A stretch of DNA of 64,000 bases from Conchocele bisecta (taxonomy: Eukaryota > Mollusca > Bivalvia > Lucinida > Thyasiridae). The translations under genes and the position numbers were made by a program. The stretch is taken from the NCBI GenBank assembly GCA_029237695.1, contig CM055274.1:23115505-23179504 (forward strand). The letters are read 5' to 3'. Shown here piece after piece: positions 10,104-20,722 of this stretch (the stretch's first letter is position 1; each line of letters starts with the position of its first letter). Under the pieces are notes generated by a model. That model saw only the letters and a list, made by a program, of their open reading frames with translations. It ran no database searches and was not told the origin of the DNA.

Positions 10104-10316
10104 GGGGTCGTTTCACTAAACTTCCTACGACTAAAATGTTCGTAAGTTCAAATTTAGGATCGTCTGGAAATTCCAATTGATGGATTTACATGTATGCTCA
10201 ATACATCTAATTCCAATACGTGTTTACAAGAAAACACTGTTAATGTGAAACTTACAGACTATCATGAGTTTGCACTTACGAACATTTTAGCCTTAAGTTT
10301 GGTGAAACGGCTCCCA
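10104..10316. mobile_element. MITE-C copy 1, diverged
   Basis: MITE-C (about 235-243 bp) has inverted ends GGGGCCCGTTTCACTAAAC and complement. Its symmetric interior includes CTAAAATGTTCGTAAGTGC and, in better copies, the hairpin TTGAGCATAGGCTGCATATG. In this copy the centre is partly lost. Confidence 0.75.
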
Positions 10317-10344
10317 GGACATGCGTTTCACTGACTGAATGACG

Positions 10345-10424
10345 AACAGTGTAGATTCAAATCAGGCTGCGCTTTCGCGCAGGCTGATTTGGATCTACAC
10401 TGGTCGCACTGGTCGCACTGGTCG
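10345..10424. repeat. MITE-D core fragment
   Basis: Only the central hairpin (CAGTGTAGATTCAAATCAGG facing its complement) remains, followed by three tandem copies of ACTGGTCGC. Confidence 0.6.
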
Positions 10425-11689
10425 CTACATCCACTTATTCAATCACAATACAGATGTGTAATAATGCATCAATATCGCCCCCTTCCTATGAATTAAACAG
10501 CACAAAATATTAATTGTAATGTGTCTAAATACCGGCGATTTTGTGGCCACCCCACCTCCCCCACATCCGCCCCCCGCTAAACCCGCATCTACAGCGAAGA
10601 CATGCATACGTGTACATGTAGGTATATAAATACATGTATTATAACCGAAAAAATGATATGTAATTTGCGTAGCTTCACAAATGAGTATCTGCTTATGCAA
10701 TATTATATATAATATACGAATACAATATTGCATTGGTTATGAAATTTAATATGGTGTTTATCAAACACGTTTCCTGATTTCATAAGGAATTCGGCTGACC
10801 CGCATAATTTCTTATGTAATTAGTCAATAAATGTCATATTAAATCGTAACCTATATACGATTCTCCATTTATAATACATATACTCACCAGCATTTTCAAA
10901 TAATCCATCGCGATAACTGGTATATAAGTTCGTATAAATTACTATCAAGAATAACTAGCCGCACACAAGTGCCGTTTATCTGTTCCTAATAAAATAGGTG
11001 TCACGTTGTATAAACTATTTATTTCACCACTTGACTTGGACGTCCGTTGCTGAATGCTTCGTCAGTGCTCGGCTGTTTCGGAATAGTAATGTCCGAAGAT
11101 CAATTCTTCCACTTTTATATGCAATGCCCCTGCATGACTAAGACTTGCGGTTAACTAATATTGCGTATACATGAAACACCCTGATTGACGTTGATAGGTC
11201 GTATGTAGCCAATAGCGGGTATCATAGAACCATTATATGTGTCAGAGAGGCACATCGGTCGTCTATAGCGGATTTGTGAAATTCGCAAGATCCGCTTGTT
11301 TTATACTCGTTTATGCCGCGATCTATAATTGGCGAGCGTATAGGAAAATGAGCAAGGTGTGTCAGCCGCATATCCGACGCGGGTAAGGCAGTACGACCAG
11401 TGTAGCTACTGATCAATTGGTACGCGGCCGGTATAATACATTTTGGGTCTCTAAACTAATAATTAATATAGTTATTTACTTTAAAATTGATTTTTTTAGT
11501 AATCTGACATTTTTCTTAATATGTTATTGTTAATGGGAGATTAACGGGAGTGAGCGGGAGTGTTACGTCTATTACGCCCCCGGATGAGAAAACATACCTT
11601 ACGACGTTTGCGATCAGTGTAGCCCTAGATCAGACTGCGCATCTGCAGTCACTGAAATAGGATGTCTACATGCCATGAGAACAAACATT
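10425..11689. other. Mostly unrecognised; MITE-D scrap at about 11613-11656
   Basis: About 1.2 kb with no repeat family except a short MITE-D piece (ATCAGTGTAGCCCTAGATCA). No coding signal. Confidence 0.45.
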
Positions 11690-12147
11690 AGATTGCGAAT
11701 AGTGCAAGGGTCGTCCCGGGATTCTGTATTTAATTCGTATCTGAATTCCATATATTGTATTTGGTACAATTTGGGCAGTATTTATCAGTCACGGTCCCTC
11801 GTCGCGCCAAATGTAACAGCAAGAGAAAAATATGCACCTGGGGCCCGTTTCACTAAACTTCCTACGACTAAAATGTTCGTAAGTACAAAATTATGATAGT
11901 CTGTAAATTTCACATTAACACTGTTTTCTTGTAAATAATTGTTGGATTTACATTTATTGAGCATAGGCTGCATATGCAGCCTATGCTCAATAAATGTAAA
12001 TCCATCAATTCAAATTTGCAGACGATTCTAAATTTGCGCTTACGAACATTTTAGTCGTAAGAAGTTTAGTGAAACGGCCCCCTGAACTCGAACCCGGCAC
12101 CTTCCCGCTTACAATGCGATCGCTCTACCGACTGAGCTAACCGGGCA
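11690..12147 (-). mobile_element. tRNA-derived SINE (SINE-2), split by MITE-C
   Basis: The minus-strand head has an A-box-like TTAGCTCAGTCGGTAGAGC and a B-box-like GGGTTCGAGTTC. Beyond the MITE-C insertion (11840-12082) the body continues with TTTTTCTCTTGCTGTTACAT and ends near AATACAGAATCCCGGG. The tRNA stems are imperfect, so this is not a functional tRNA gene. CTG is present on both sides of the MITE-C. Confidence 0.65.
11840..12082. mobile_element. MITE-C copy 2, CTG on both sides, inside SINE-2
   Basis: Complete copy with the central hairpin AGCATAGGCTGCATATGC. The direct CTG flanks fit a 3-bp CWG target duplication. Confidence 0.85.
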
Positions 12148-12652
12148 CAGGCACATATCTTATCTCCTGAGTTACTAGATCCCGTACAGTGACACAAGGA
12201 ACCCTGAACCTAAAATTCGTGTCGGTCTCGTAGCGTACCTTTTCTCGGTCGCTGGTTCATTTATTGCAAATTATGATAAAGATTTTAGCATCGTATTTAC
12301 TATCTAGATACAGTACCGCCTGCGTGAATCGTGTTGGTCTTGTTGTATTTATATATGCTTGGATATTAAATCCTGCAGCTTCATTAGCGATATTACAGCT
12401 CAGACGATTCGGCATTGCCAACAGACGTTCGAAAATGTTGATAAACTTGGCAAAATTAACGAAGGCGGTTCTGTATATGAACAATGCACGGATATGGGCG
12501 TGTAATATATTAATCATTGTATAATGCTGTATGACACGCATCCGTTCGTACAGACATACGAACCGTACATTCACTGATGCATTCTGATAGTGTCGCTGTT
12601 TCGGTGATAATCGGTGCTGTCCAATGTCACAGGCGAATAAAGCGTGGCAATG
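12148..12652. other. Diverged Rep-F at about 12311-12477, otherwise unrecognised
   Basis: TACCGCCTGCGTGAATCGTG at the left and TTAACGAAGGCGGTTCTGTA at the right mark a decayed Rep-F that has lost its central hairpin. Confidence 0.5.
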
Positions 12653-13167
12653 TTAAAGGTGCATACCCACTTTGTAGGCACTAACTATTCTTTATATAAT
12701 TTAAATAAGTGTATAATTGTGTCACTATTTCACCAGTTCTAAAACTTACGTGTACCCGCTATACAGATATAATCATTTAGTAATACATGTACTTATTTTA
12801 CTGATAGTGACGCGCGGTGGTATCAGGCTATTTTCATATGCAAATGAGACATTATATTGTTTTATTATTTATACTAATTAAATGCGTCACCTGAAAAAAT
12901 AGTATTTTCGACATATTATAAAGTATGATCATCGCACATCGCAAAATAAATACAGCCAATAAATAGTAACGTTAACGTTTTAAGGAAACACGGTTATCGC
13001 CCCTGATATCAGTGTGGAAATTTACTTCTGATGTAAAATGCGTATACTAATGTCAAACAATACGCGGGGTAATGGTGAATGAATGCTTATTTTGCCAGAA
13101 AATATCTCAGATGATGTCTCTGATTTGAAGAACATCGTGTGCCTATCGAGTGGGCATATACCTTTAA
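12653..13167 (-). mobile_element. MITE-B copy 2, full length
   Basis: TTAA at 12653-12656 and 13164-13167 bounds a complete element. It gives the empty Pal-A site for comparison with copy 1. Confidence 0.85.
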
Positions 13168-13186
13168 AATGGCCGAACATTTCCTA

Positions 13187-13349
13187 AGCATGCTAAGAAA
13201 CTAGCAGAAAATCAGAGAAATAAAAATTACCATGCAAACAAAACTTTTCGCGGTTAATGGCTTATTTAATAATATGTCTTTACAGGCTGTTTTGTTTTTG
13301 TTTCCATTACAATTTTTATTTTCTCTGATTTTCTGCTGGTTTCTACAGA
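13187..13349. repeat. Inverted-repeat element, about 30-bp arms
   Basis: AGCAGAAAATCAGAGAAATA faces ATTTTCTCTGATTTTCTGCT across about 100 bp. Single copy in this window. Confidence 0.6.
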
Positions 13350-13425
13350 TAATCAGGACAATTGTAGGCATTTTACCATCCCTGCCACGTTTTATCCACG
13401 TCTGATCAATTAAACCATAGCCGGC

Positions 13426-13492
13426 AACAACAGTTGGCGTGTATTTTATTTGCGATCACTGATCGCAAATAAAATACACGCCAACTGTTGTT
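13426..13492. repeat. Near-perfect 67-bp palindrome
   Basis: Arms AACAACAGTTGGCGTGTATT and AATACACGCCAACTGTTGTT meet at GATCACTGATC. Single copy here. Confidence 0.75.
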
Positions 13493-13504
13493 TCAAGAAG
13501 TGTG

Positions 13505-13780
13505 TTAAAGGTACATGCTAACTCAGTAGGCACAAAATGTTCTTTATGCCACAGACATCATCTGAGACATTTTCTGGCAAAATAAACATTCATTCACAAT
13601 TACCCCACGTATTGAATGGCATTATTAGAAACTATCATAAAAATACATATTACTTAATGAGTATATATGTATAGCGGACACTCGTATTTTTTAGAACTGG
13701 TGGAATAGTGACAGAATAATACACTTATTTAATTCCTATAAAGAACAGTTTGTGCGTACTGAGTGGGCATGTACTGTTAA
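13505..13780 (+). mobile_element. MITE-B copy 3, internally deleted
   Basis: Bounded by TTAA (13505-13508 and 13777-13780). Ends are intact but roughly half of the interior is missing. Confidence 0.8.
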
Positions 13781-14079
13781 CTGTTGTATTTGTTGTGTAT
13801 GTTCTCTATTTACTGTGACTGTGTTACTGGCTTTTACCACATTTAGTTCTGCTGTTACAAGAACATTGCAGCTACATGCACTCTATGAAACTCTCTCAAT
13901 GACGATGTTGTGTTTTTCAATACTTTATCGTTCTGATAATCATCGCCCCACGGGATGTGCATGTTCGTGTGTAAACAGGGATAAACAATGATAGCGGCGC
14001 ATCGATAGGATAATGGGGGTGGGGCCGTGACTGGCCTGGGATAGTGTATCACTCGTCGTCGTCGGTTTAGCCCATGCAT
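13781..14079. other. No recognised feature
   Basis: Unique spacer; contains CGTCGTCGTCGG near 14055. Confidence 0.4.
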
Positions 14080-14288
14080 TACCGCCTGTGCTAATCTTGT
14101 CAATAATTGTCTTAATTTAAAAAAACACTTGAATATTGTGCTTTAAATCGAGCAACTTGATTGGCTGAGCCTGAGCTGTGCTACAGCTCAGGCTCAGATA
14201 ATCAAATTGCTCGATTGCCAGCTGGCCTTGCCACCAGATGTTCAAAAACGTTGATAATCTTGGCAGGATTGACGCAGTCCCTCGTGTA
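14080..14288 (+). repeat. Rep-F copy 5, good
   Basis: Termini ATTACCGCCTGTGCTAATCT and GGCAGGATTGACGCAG. The central hairpin CTGAGCCTGAGCTGTG faces CTACAGCTCAGGCTCAG, set between ATCGAGCAACTTGATT and AATTGCTCGATT. Confidence 0.75.
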
Positions 14289-14551
14289 TGACTGTATGGT
14301 TTGAGCCATGCATTAAGCATGGACATGCCTTTTGTTGCCGGAAATTGGATTGATGTCGTGATTTGCTCGCTTTGAAATACATGTTCGTGACCATCTGAGC
14401 TGGAAGTGGATTTTTCGGTCAAATTATTTTAGGTGTGATAAAATGAGTAGAACTAAGCTCGGGATCATGGGATCAAGGAAAGCCTTCCGCATGGGCCGGA
14501 AACAGAACGTAATCATTTTGGAGATGAAAATGAAGAAAAGTCATGTTACAT

Positions 14552-14872
14552 GTGGACGTGACTGAAGATAATGGGGCTTATGGGATTTGTGATCAATGTA
14601 GCTCCTGACCAAATAGCATTCTCCTGATCAACACATGCATGCGCGGATGTACACTGGTGTCAGAATTTTAAGGCTCATTTGTGGCAGTGACTGGAGAAAT
14701 GTGGCTTATTGGATTTGTGACCAGTATAGCTATTGTTCAAATAACACACGTATGTCGCCTGGTAGCGAGCTGTGTTACTTGTTAAAAGCACGACGGGTGT
14801 TTCATTGATGGAATGGCGAACAGTGCATTGGTCGCAAAACCCTTTAGCCACATTTATACAGTCACAGCCACA
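14552..14872. mobile_element. Two adjacent MITE-D fragments
   Basis: A left-end piece (14552-14656, GTGACTGAAGATAATGGGGC) is followed by a second, longer copy (14679-14872) with both ends (GGCAGTGACTGGAGAAATGT and CAGTCACAGCCACATT) but a shortened centre. Confidence 0.65.
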
Positions 14873-15217
14873 TTTCACAGCTAACCACGTGTCCAATTGT
14901 TATAACTCCGAAATGTCCCTGTAGAGTGTAGTAAGCCTAACATGCGTGAATGTTGACGGTGCATCGGAACTGCAAGCGGTGGTGCTGCATATAGTTACAC
15001 ATGAATGGCGGCTCGTTAGAAAATGTCTGATTAAGTTTGTCTCTACCATGTCTACGCTGTGCAAAAACGAAGGAACGGCAAATCCGAAACCTATAATTTT
15101 CGCCTCTACGAGGCGTAGAAACGACGGAATTAAACGAACGGTCATATCGTCACTTCTTGTCCATCGCATAGAAACGGGAGTCCTCAACTTCCTATAGCAA
15201 GTGTCAACTTGCGAACA
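14873..15217. other. Single-copy stretch with small open frames on both strands
   Basis: Between MITE-D copies. It holds an 83-codon frame on + (14946-15197) and an overlapping frame on - that is open only because it reads into the repeats. No motif or family was recognised. Confidence 0.35.
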
Positions 15218-15315
15218 GTGCAGATCCTGATCCGACTGTGCGGATGCACAGGCTGATATGGCTCTATACTGGCCGCAAAAACCCATAAGCCTCATTTCGC
15301 CAGTCACAGCCACAT
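15218..15315. mobile_element. MITE-D fragment (right half)
   Basis: Ends in ATTTCGCCAGTCACAGCCAC and abuts Rep-T directly. Confidence 0.65.
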
Positions 15316-15531
15316 AATTGAGACACGCCATGTGATTTTGTACCTTCGGAAATCTGCGTAATTTCAAGAAATACGCGTACAAGATTAACAATATTTTTCA
15401 TAAATAAAGTCAAAGGTTGACAACATCTTCAGAATATAATTCAACATTCAACGGAAAATATTGTAAATTTTGTTAATGTAATTCATGAAATTACGCAGAT
15501 GTCGGAAGGTACACAATCACATGGCGCGTCT
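15316..15531. repeat. Rep-T copy 2
   Basis: GAGACACGCCATGTGATTTT at the left is mirrored by ATCACATGGCGCGTCTC at the right. Confidence 0.65.
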
Positions 15532-15540
15532 CATTTCAAG

Positions 15541-15890
15541 CTACAGATGCAGCCATCCCTTGACAACCTACATATACCAGTGTACGTCAAATCGACGATA
15601 GCGGTTCGCATCATCATATCCCGTACTCCCTGCGGACCCGCATCGCTTGTACAAATAGCGAACAGTGCGGATCCTGATCAGACTGTGCGGATGCACAGGC
15701 TGATCTGGATCTACACTGGCCGCAAAACCGATAAGCCCCATTTCCCCAGTCACAGCTACATATATATCTGCAGATGCAGCCATCCCTTGACAACCTACAT
15801 GTACCAGTGCACGTCAAATCGGCAGTAATGGTTGGCGTCATCACTATCCTGTATTCCCTGCGGACCCGCATCGCTTGTCGGATACAGTCG
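15541..15890 (+). repeat. Rep-U direct repeats with a MITE-D fragment between them
   Basis: GATGCAGCCATCCCTTGACA occurs at 15547 and 15774, each followed by about 110 bp of similar sequence ending CGGACCCGCATCGCTTGT. MITE-D sequence fills 15655-15764. A third, inverted unit lies at 16240-16320 (TGACGTGCACTGATACATG). Confidence 0.6.
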
Positions 15891-15976
15891 TGTGAATTTT
15901 GGGTTCCGAGTTTACACATGGCGTTTTGGTCTGACCCACGTTTATCTCACGTGTGTCCTACGTTTGCTAGAAACCT

Positions 15977-16214
15977 GGGGCCCGGTTCACTAAACTTCGT
16001 ACGACTAAAATGTTCGTAAGTGCAAACTTATGATAGTCTGTAAATTTCACATTAACAACGTTTTCTTGTAAACGATTATTGGATTTACATATAGTAAGCA
16101 TAGTTATGCAGCCTATGCTCAATACATGTAAATCCATCAATGGAAATTTCCAGACGATCCTAAATTTGCACTTACTAACATTTTAGTCGTACGAAGTTTA
16201 ATGAAACGGGCCCC
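15977..16214. mobile_element. MITE-C copy 3
   Basis: Complete, flanked by CTG on the left and CTA on the right. Confidence 0.8.
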
Positions 16215-16354
16215 TAGTCCACATGGAATACGGGATATGTTGATGGAAACCACTATCCTCGATTTGACGTGCACTGATACATGTAGGTTGTCATGGGATG
16301 GCTGCATCTGCAGTTTATATGAGACACGCCACCTGCTGCGTTTGCCAGAAACCT

Positions 16355-16586
16355 GGGGCCCGTTTCGTTAAACTTCGTACGAATAAAATGTTCGTAAGCC
16401 TGCGTACACATTTAGGATCGTCTGGAAATTTCAATTGATGAATTTACGTTTGCACATGCAGTGTATGATCATAAAATGTAAATCCAATAATTGTTTACAA
16501 GAAAACATTGTTAATGTGAAATTTACAGACTATCATAATTTTGTACTTACGAACATTTTAGTCGTACGAAGTTTAGTGAAACGGCA
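16355..16586. mobile_element. MITE-C copy 4
   Basis: The left flank is CTG. The right end is eroded and joined to a Pal-I scrap (16587-16619, GGTGTCCGGTTTAGAGACG). Confidence 0.7.
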
Positions 16587-16621
16587 CAAGGGTGTCCGGT
16601 TTAGAGACGTTCCACTGTATA

Positions 16622-17130
16622 AGCAGACAAACGTTACACATGTCACGCGGCTCTGTAAGATTACGTGTACAATATCTTCTATATCATGGCACTCCCGAAT
16701 AAAACATACCCATAGATTGTGCCATATTTACCACAAATGAAATTAGCTATGAACAGAAATGATCATGTGTTGCTGTGACTGGAGAAATGGCACCAATTGC
16801 GACCAGTGTAGATCCTGATCAGCCTGTGCATCCGCACAGTCTGATCAGGATCTGCACCGTTCACCATTCCATCAATGAAACACCCGGCGTGCTTCTAACA
16901 AGCAAGCAATATAGGTGTTTGTCAGGCGATACGGGTTCATCAGGAGCTAGACAACCCATATTCAAGCTCTATTTCTCCAGTAACTGCCACATACATGAAC
17001 AGCATGCAAACATTACGCAAGTCACGATTCTCTGTAAAAGTACGTGTACAAGATCTTCTATTTCCTGGAACTCCAGCATGAAGCACACCCATCGCTTTGT
17101 CAGTACAATGTTTACCGCAAATTAAATGAG
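16622..17130 (+). repeat. Diverged 130-bp direct repeats around a MITE-D
   Basis: The unit at 16622-16750 (ATTACGTGTACAATATCTTC) resembles 16995-17130 (AGTACGTGTACAAGATCTTC). Between them lies a full-length MITE-D (16768-16993). Confidence 0.6.
16768..16993. mobile_element. MITE-D copy 6, full length
   Basis: Begins TGCTGTGACTGGAGAAATGG and ends ATTTCTCCAGTAACTGCCAC, with the intact centre CTGTGCATCCGCACAG. Confidence 0.75.
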
Positions 17131-17503
17131 CTTTGCTATAAAATAATCAATTATTTAATCTGCACAATCACGTACAGAGAAATGGGAATGTTCCAATTGC
17201 ATCATAACGCTTTGAAGTCCAACAGAGCAATCTTCTCTGAGGTACAGTTAGAAGAACCAGCTGGTAGAACGGTAAATTAATTGAAATATAAGTGGAAGAA
17301 ATGCTACATAAACCTAATGACAACATATACAACAATACATTGCCTAGAAACCGGAAACGTGAAACTAAGGAAGAAGTTGTGAAGCTCCCTTTAATAGCAT
17401 ATCATTAACTCCAGCGAAAGGATATTGCCTCGAGAGAGGTTCGTACCTGAACATTGTATGCAATGGTGCTGTCTGTAACCACGCTGGATATCGTATGACA
17501 AGC
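17131..17503. other. No recognised feature
   Basis: No repeat or coding signal found. Confidence 0.4.
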
Positions 17504-17555
17504 CAAATGCACAATAATTCCTCAAACCCGGGTTTCAGGAATTATTGTGCATTTG
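17504..17555. repeat. 52-bp palindrome
   Basis: CAAATGCACAATAATTCCT faces AGGAATTATTGTGCATTTG around AAACCCGGGTTT. Confidence 0.75.
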
Positions 17556-17679
17556 TGCCATAATATCGGCTACAACTGTGATAAGAGACACAACTCAGGG
17601 ATTGGCACACATAGCACTTGATCCGCTATCTGCTGTCTCTTACATGAATCTGTCCTTGAGTTGTGTTGCCAGTTCGTAG

Positions 17680-17759
17680 TTGCGAACGGTAACTCTTGCA
17701 ATCTACTCCCGTACCGTCCGTGACGGACGGGAGTAGATTGCAAGAGTTACCGTTCGCAA
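17680..17759. repeat. 80-bp perfect palindrome inside a larger imperfect one
   Basis: TTGCGAACGGTAACTCTTGC faces GCAAGAGTTACCGTTCGCAA, centred on CCGTCCGTGACGGACGG. Just upstream, AGAGACACAACTCAGG (about 17585) and CTTGAGTTGTGTTGCC (about 17654) form a second inverted pair. Confidence 0.75.
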
Positions 17760-18404
17760 TAATGCCATTTCGTGTATGCGAATTGTCCGGAAGGTCACTG
17801 CGGTGGCCTGCTATGTATTCTGTAAATTCCGGCGATAGTTGACAACATATTCAAAGCATGTGCTATGTAACTGTTGCAAAATATCGACGTCACCAATATG
17901 ACATACGATACCACGGACCAACACTGTACCTGTATGCGGATAGGACAATGTATTTTTGATGTCATACTTGTAACTGATATACACGTAAAATATGTTTTAA
18001 CTAATTTAAGTACAAACAGAAAGAGCGATTTCGCACATCCAACAGTGAACAGTAGATGTTTTGTTCTGACCAGCGGACAACACATTTGCTCAGATAGATG
18101 GGTTTCTGCAGTGGCGGATACGTTTTAAAATCAAAAGTGCCATTTGTCGAAAGAAGGAAGTTTATTATTTATATATAAGTACATATGTATAGTTCTATTC
18201 AAGCCATTCCTCGTTCCGACCGAATTCCTAGTCAAACCTCATTCCGTTAGTATGCCCAAGGATTTAGAATTTAGCGTATATGTCTCTGGTATGCCGCAAC
18301 ATTTATATAATTGACCCTTTTAACCATACATACCACAAATCTTTTTCAAACACTGTATATATTTCAGAGGAATTGGCTCCTAGCGAACCGTCTCGTCAGG
18401 GTCT
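17760..18404. other. No recognised feature
   Basis: Overlapping 84-96 codon frames on both strands, neither with recognisable motifs. Confidence 0.4.
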
Positions 18405-18647
18405 GGGCGCCGCTTCACTAAACTTCTTACGACTAAAATGTTCGTAAGTGCAAAATTATGATAGTCTGTAAATGTCACATTAACAATGTGTTCTTGTAAA
18501 CAATTATTGGATTTACATTTATTGAGCATAGGCTGCATATGCAGCCTATTCTCAATAAATGTAAATCCATCAATTGAAATTTCCAGACGGTCCTAAATTT
18601 GCATGTACGAACATTTTAGTCGTACGAAGTTTAGTGAAACGGTCCCC
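18405..18647. mobile_element. MITE-C copy 5, CTG on both sides
   Basis: Complete copy. The left CTG precedes GGCGCCGCTTCAC and the right CTG follows GGTCCC. Confidence 0.85.
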
Positions 18648-19422
18648 TGCTGTTTTTCTCATTATTTTTAAGATTTTAAGATTTTGAAACAATACCCTGT
18701 TTTGATTAATGGAATTGTCCAAAAAAATGGAACATACTATGCTATATATTTAGGGATGGGATGGTTAATGTATGGCTGGTTTCGACCTTTACATACCGAT
18801 GTCTTTAATGTCATTGACATAATTGATCAACGTCGCCAGGGATTGTGGCAGGCACCTTTACTATGCATTCCCGTATTGAATGTATTGGCTTATTATATAA
18901 CATTCCGGTTGAAAATCCGCCCTAAATCGCACTGTGCGGTGCTCCTTCCTTACTGCGGTTAAAACAAGCCGCATTCAAGCAGGCCACAGATTGAATGTGG
19001 TAAACCGCTAATATAATAACGATACACCATGCGAAAACGTGATGCATTGACTGTTTCACCAGCGTAATAAATGCGTGTCGAGATGTATTACGTTAGACGT
19101 GTAAAACATGTGTCATGAGTTTTAGAAATGATCTAGAAGGTGCCGAATAATGTAGTCCTTGGTCCGACCGCGATGATGCAGTGTTGCGGGAGTGTGTCAA
19201 CGGAACTGGGCTATGCTGGTCACAACACGAATATCACAGAATTTAGCGATTAACTATATGGGACAATTGCCATTCCTATCGAGGTTGTGGTCATGCGAAT
19301 TCACGCTGGATTGACCAACGAACGAATGACCCTAGCAAACCGCCTTTGACCAGTGTCCATGGTCATTTGTGGAGGCAGATTACGTGTACAACAAACTTCA
19401 ACTCAGTGCGGTGTTTAATCGT
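18648..19422. other. Single-copy stretch, 92-codon frame at 18684-18962 (+)
   Basis: The frame is rich in aromatic and hydrophobic residues but has no recognisable domain, splice context or homologue that I can name. Treated as non-coding. Confidence 0.35.
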
Positions 19423-19443
19423 CCCCCCCACCCCCCCCCCCCC
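19423..19443. repeat. Poly-C tract
   Basis: About 20 C interrupted once by A, 30 bp before the large inverted repeat L. Confidence 0.8.
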
Positions 19444-19476
19444 GGACCAAGTCAGGAGTTGCTGTAACATTGAAGT

Positions 19477-19818
19477 GAACGAGGAAAGACTCTTTAAACC
19501 ACACCCATTTTAACTCCGATATTAAATATCTAGAAGGTAGGACACTCGCCATCTTGTCAACCAACGGAAGTGGATTATTTAGCTTGTGCCCGGCTCGATA
19601 ATTCAGTAATTCAGTAATCAGTAATTGTAACGCGCACGAAGGTCGGGACCTGCCGGTCCCGGCCTTCGTGCGCGTTACGATTACTGATTTAGATAGCCGG
19701 GGCCCAAGGTACACTATATAGCACCACTTCCGTTGGTTGAAAAGATGGCGAGTGTCCTACCTTTTAGATATATAATATCGGAGTAACATCGGGTGTGGTT
19801 TAGAGGCTTTTCTCGTTC
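19477..19818. repeat. Inverted repeat L, 342 bp with a perfect GC-rich centre
   Basis: Outer arms GAACGAGGAAAGACTC and GGCTTTTCTCGTTC. Middle arms CTCGCCATCTTGTCAACCAA and TTGGTTGAAAAGATGGCGAG. The innermost GTAACGCGCACGAAGG faces CCTTCGTGCGCGTTAC around GACCTGCCGGTCC. Single copy here. Confidence 0.75.
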
Positions 19819-20370
19819 ATACAACAGAGTTTCAGTGACAGAAAGGGATTAAGTCGATAACTCCCAGCGTTACTAGTGAAAGTGAAAGTACAGCACATTT
19901 ATGCAGCACATTTATGTGATTTTCTATAGCTTTACGTTTCAACAGTCTCCTCCAATTTCATTTGAAACATGTATTCGACTATGTCCACCATACTCCATAG
20001 TGATACAAACAACATTTCGTTTTTGGCCTAGTTTTTTCTTCAGCTTTCGCAGGCCATCGAGTCGGCTCGGCCGTTAAATGCAAGCATCGATCAATAGGCG
20101 AAAATGTGTCACTTCTAACCATCTTGCAGTTTTTATTGTAAAAAAAACTAAGTAAGTGATATACATGTCACACTCCTGGAGCTCCCCGACTAAATACATG
20201 TAGGCATGTTCATTTACACAGTATATATTATGAACAATGTAAAGTTTAAAGCTAGTTTCATTAACATCGGTAATATACGGCCTTCTATCATTGTAATGTC
20301 TGTGTTTCTTAAACAAAGTTTAAACTAACCCATTGTATTCTAATGATCAAATAAATATGTTTTCAATAAA
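19819..20370. other. No recognised feature
   Basis: No shared repeats. Small frames only. Confidence 0.4.
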
Positions 20371-20455
20371 AGTAATGGTGTTACCACTCATTTGAACCGT
20401 CTCGTCGAGACGGTTCAAATGAGTGGTAGCAACATATACTTTCGAGAAGAAATAA
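20371..20455. repeat. Pal-H copy 1
   Basis: Pal-H is a hairpin with the core TTGAACCGTCTCGTCGAGAC and outer arms GTTACCACTCA and TGAGTGGTAGCAAC. Seven copies occur in the window. The outermost bases are TTTCTC.. and ..GAGAAA in the best copies. Confidence 0.75.
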
Positions 20456-20517
20456 AGAAAATACATGTAGGATATAATATTGTTATGAACTTGTGCATAC
20501 TATTGTAAATGTATCCC

Positions 20518-20616
20518 GTCCGGAATGGAGTTAATAAGGAATACACATAATGATTCAGGTCCGGAATGGAGTTAATAAGGAATACACATAAATTCTAGAA
20601 GTATAATGATTCAGGA
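20518..20616 (+). repeat. Two-copy 41-bp tandem repeat
   Basis: GTCCGGAATGGAGTTAATAA begins at 20518 and again at 20559. Confidence 0.75.
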
Positions 20617-20722
20617 TCATTCCAGTCTCAATTGAAGGTTGGTGTATACATACCTCACTGACGGGAGTGACAATTTGGGTCAGTTAGATCATAGAGAATG
20701 GATAAACGTAGCGCTGCTTGAT

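Noticed and set aside
12090..12147. tRNA-Thr-like sequence on the minus strand
   Set aside because: It is cut by MITE-C, its stems are imperfect and it is followed by a repeat body. Called a SINE head.
14900..15391. 163-codon frame on the minus strand
   Set aside because: Much of it is MITE-D and Rep-T sequence. The remaining middle has no recognisable motif, and a competing frame exists on the other strand.
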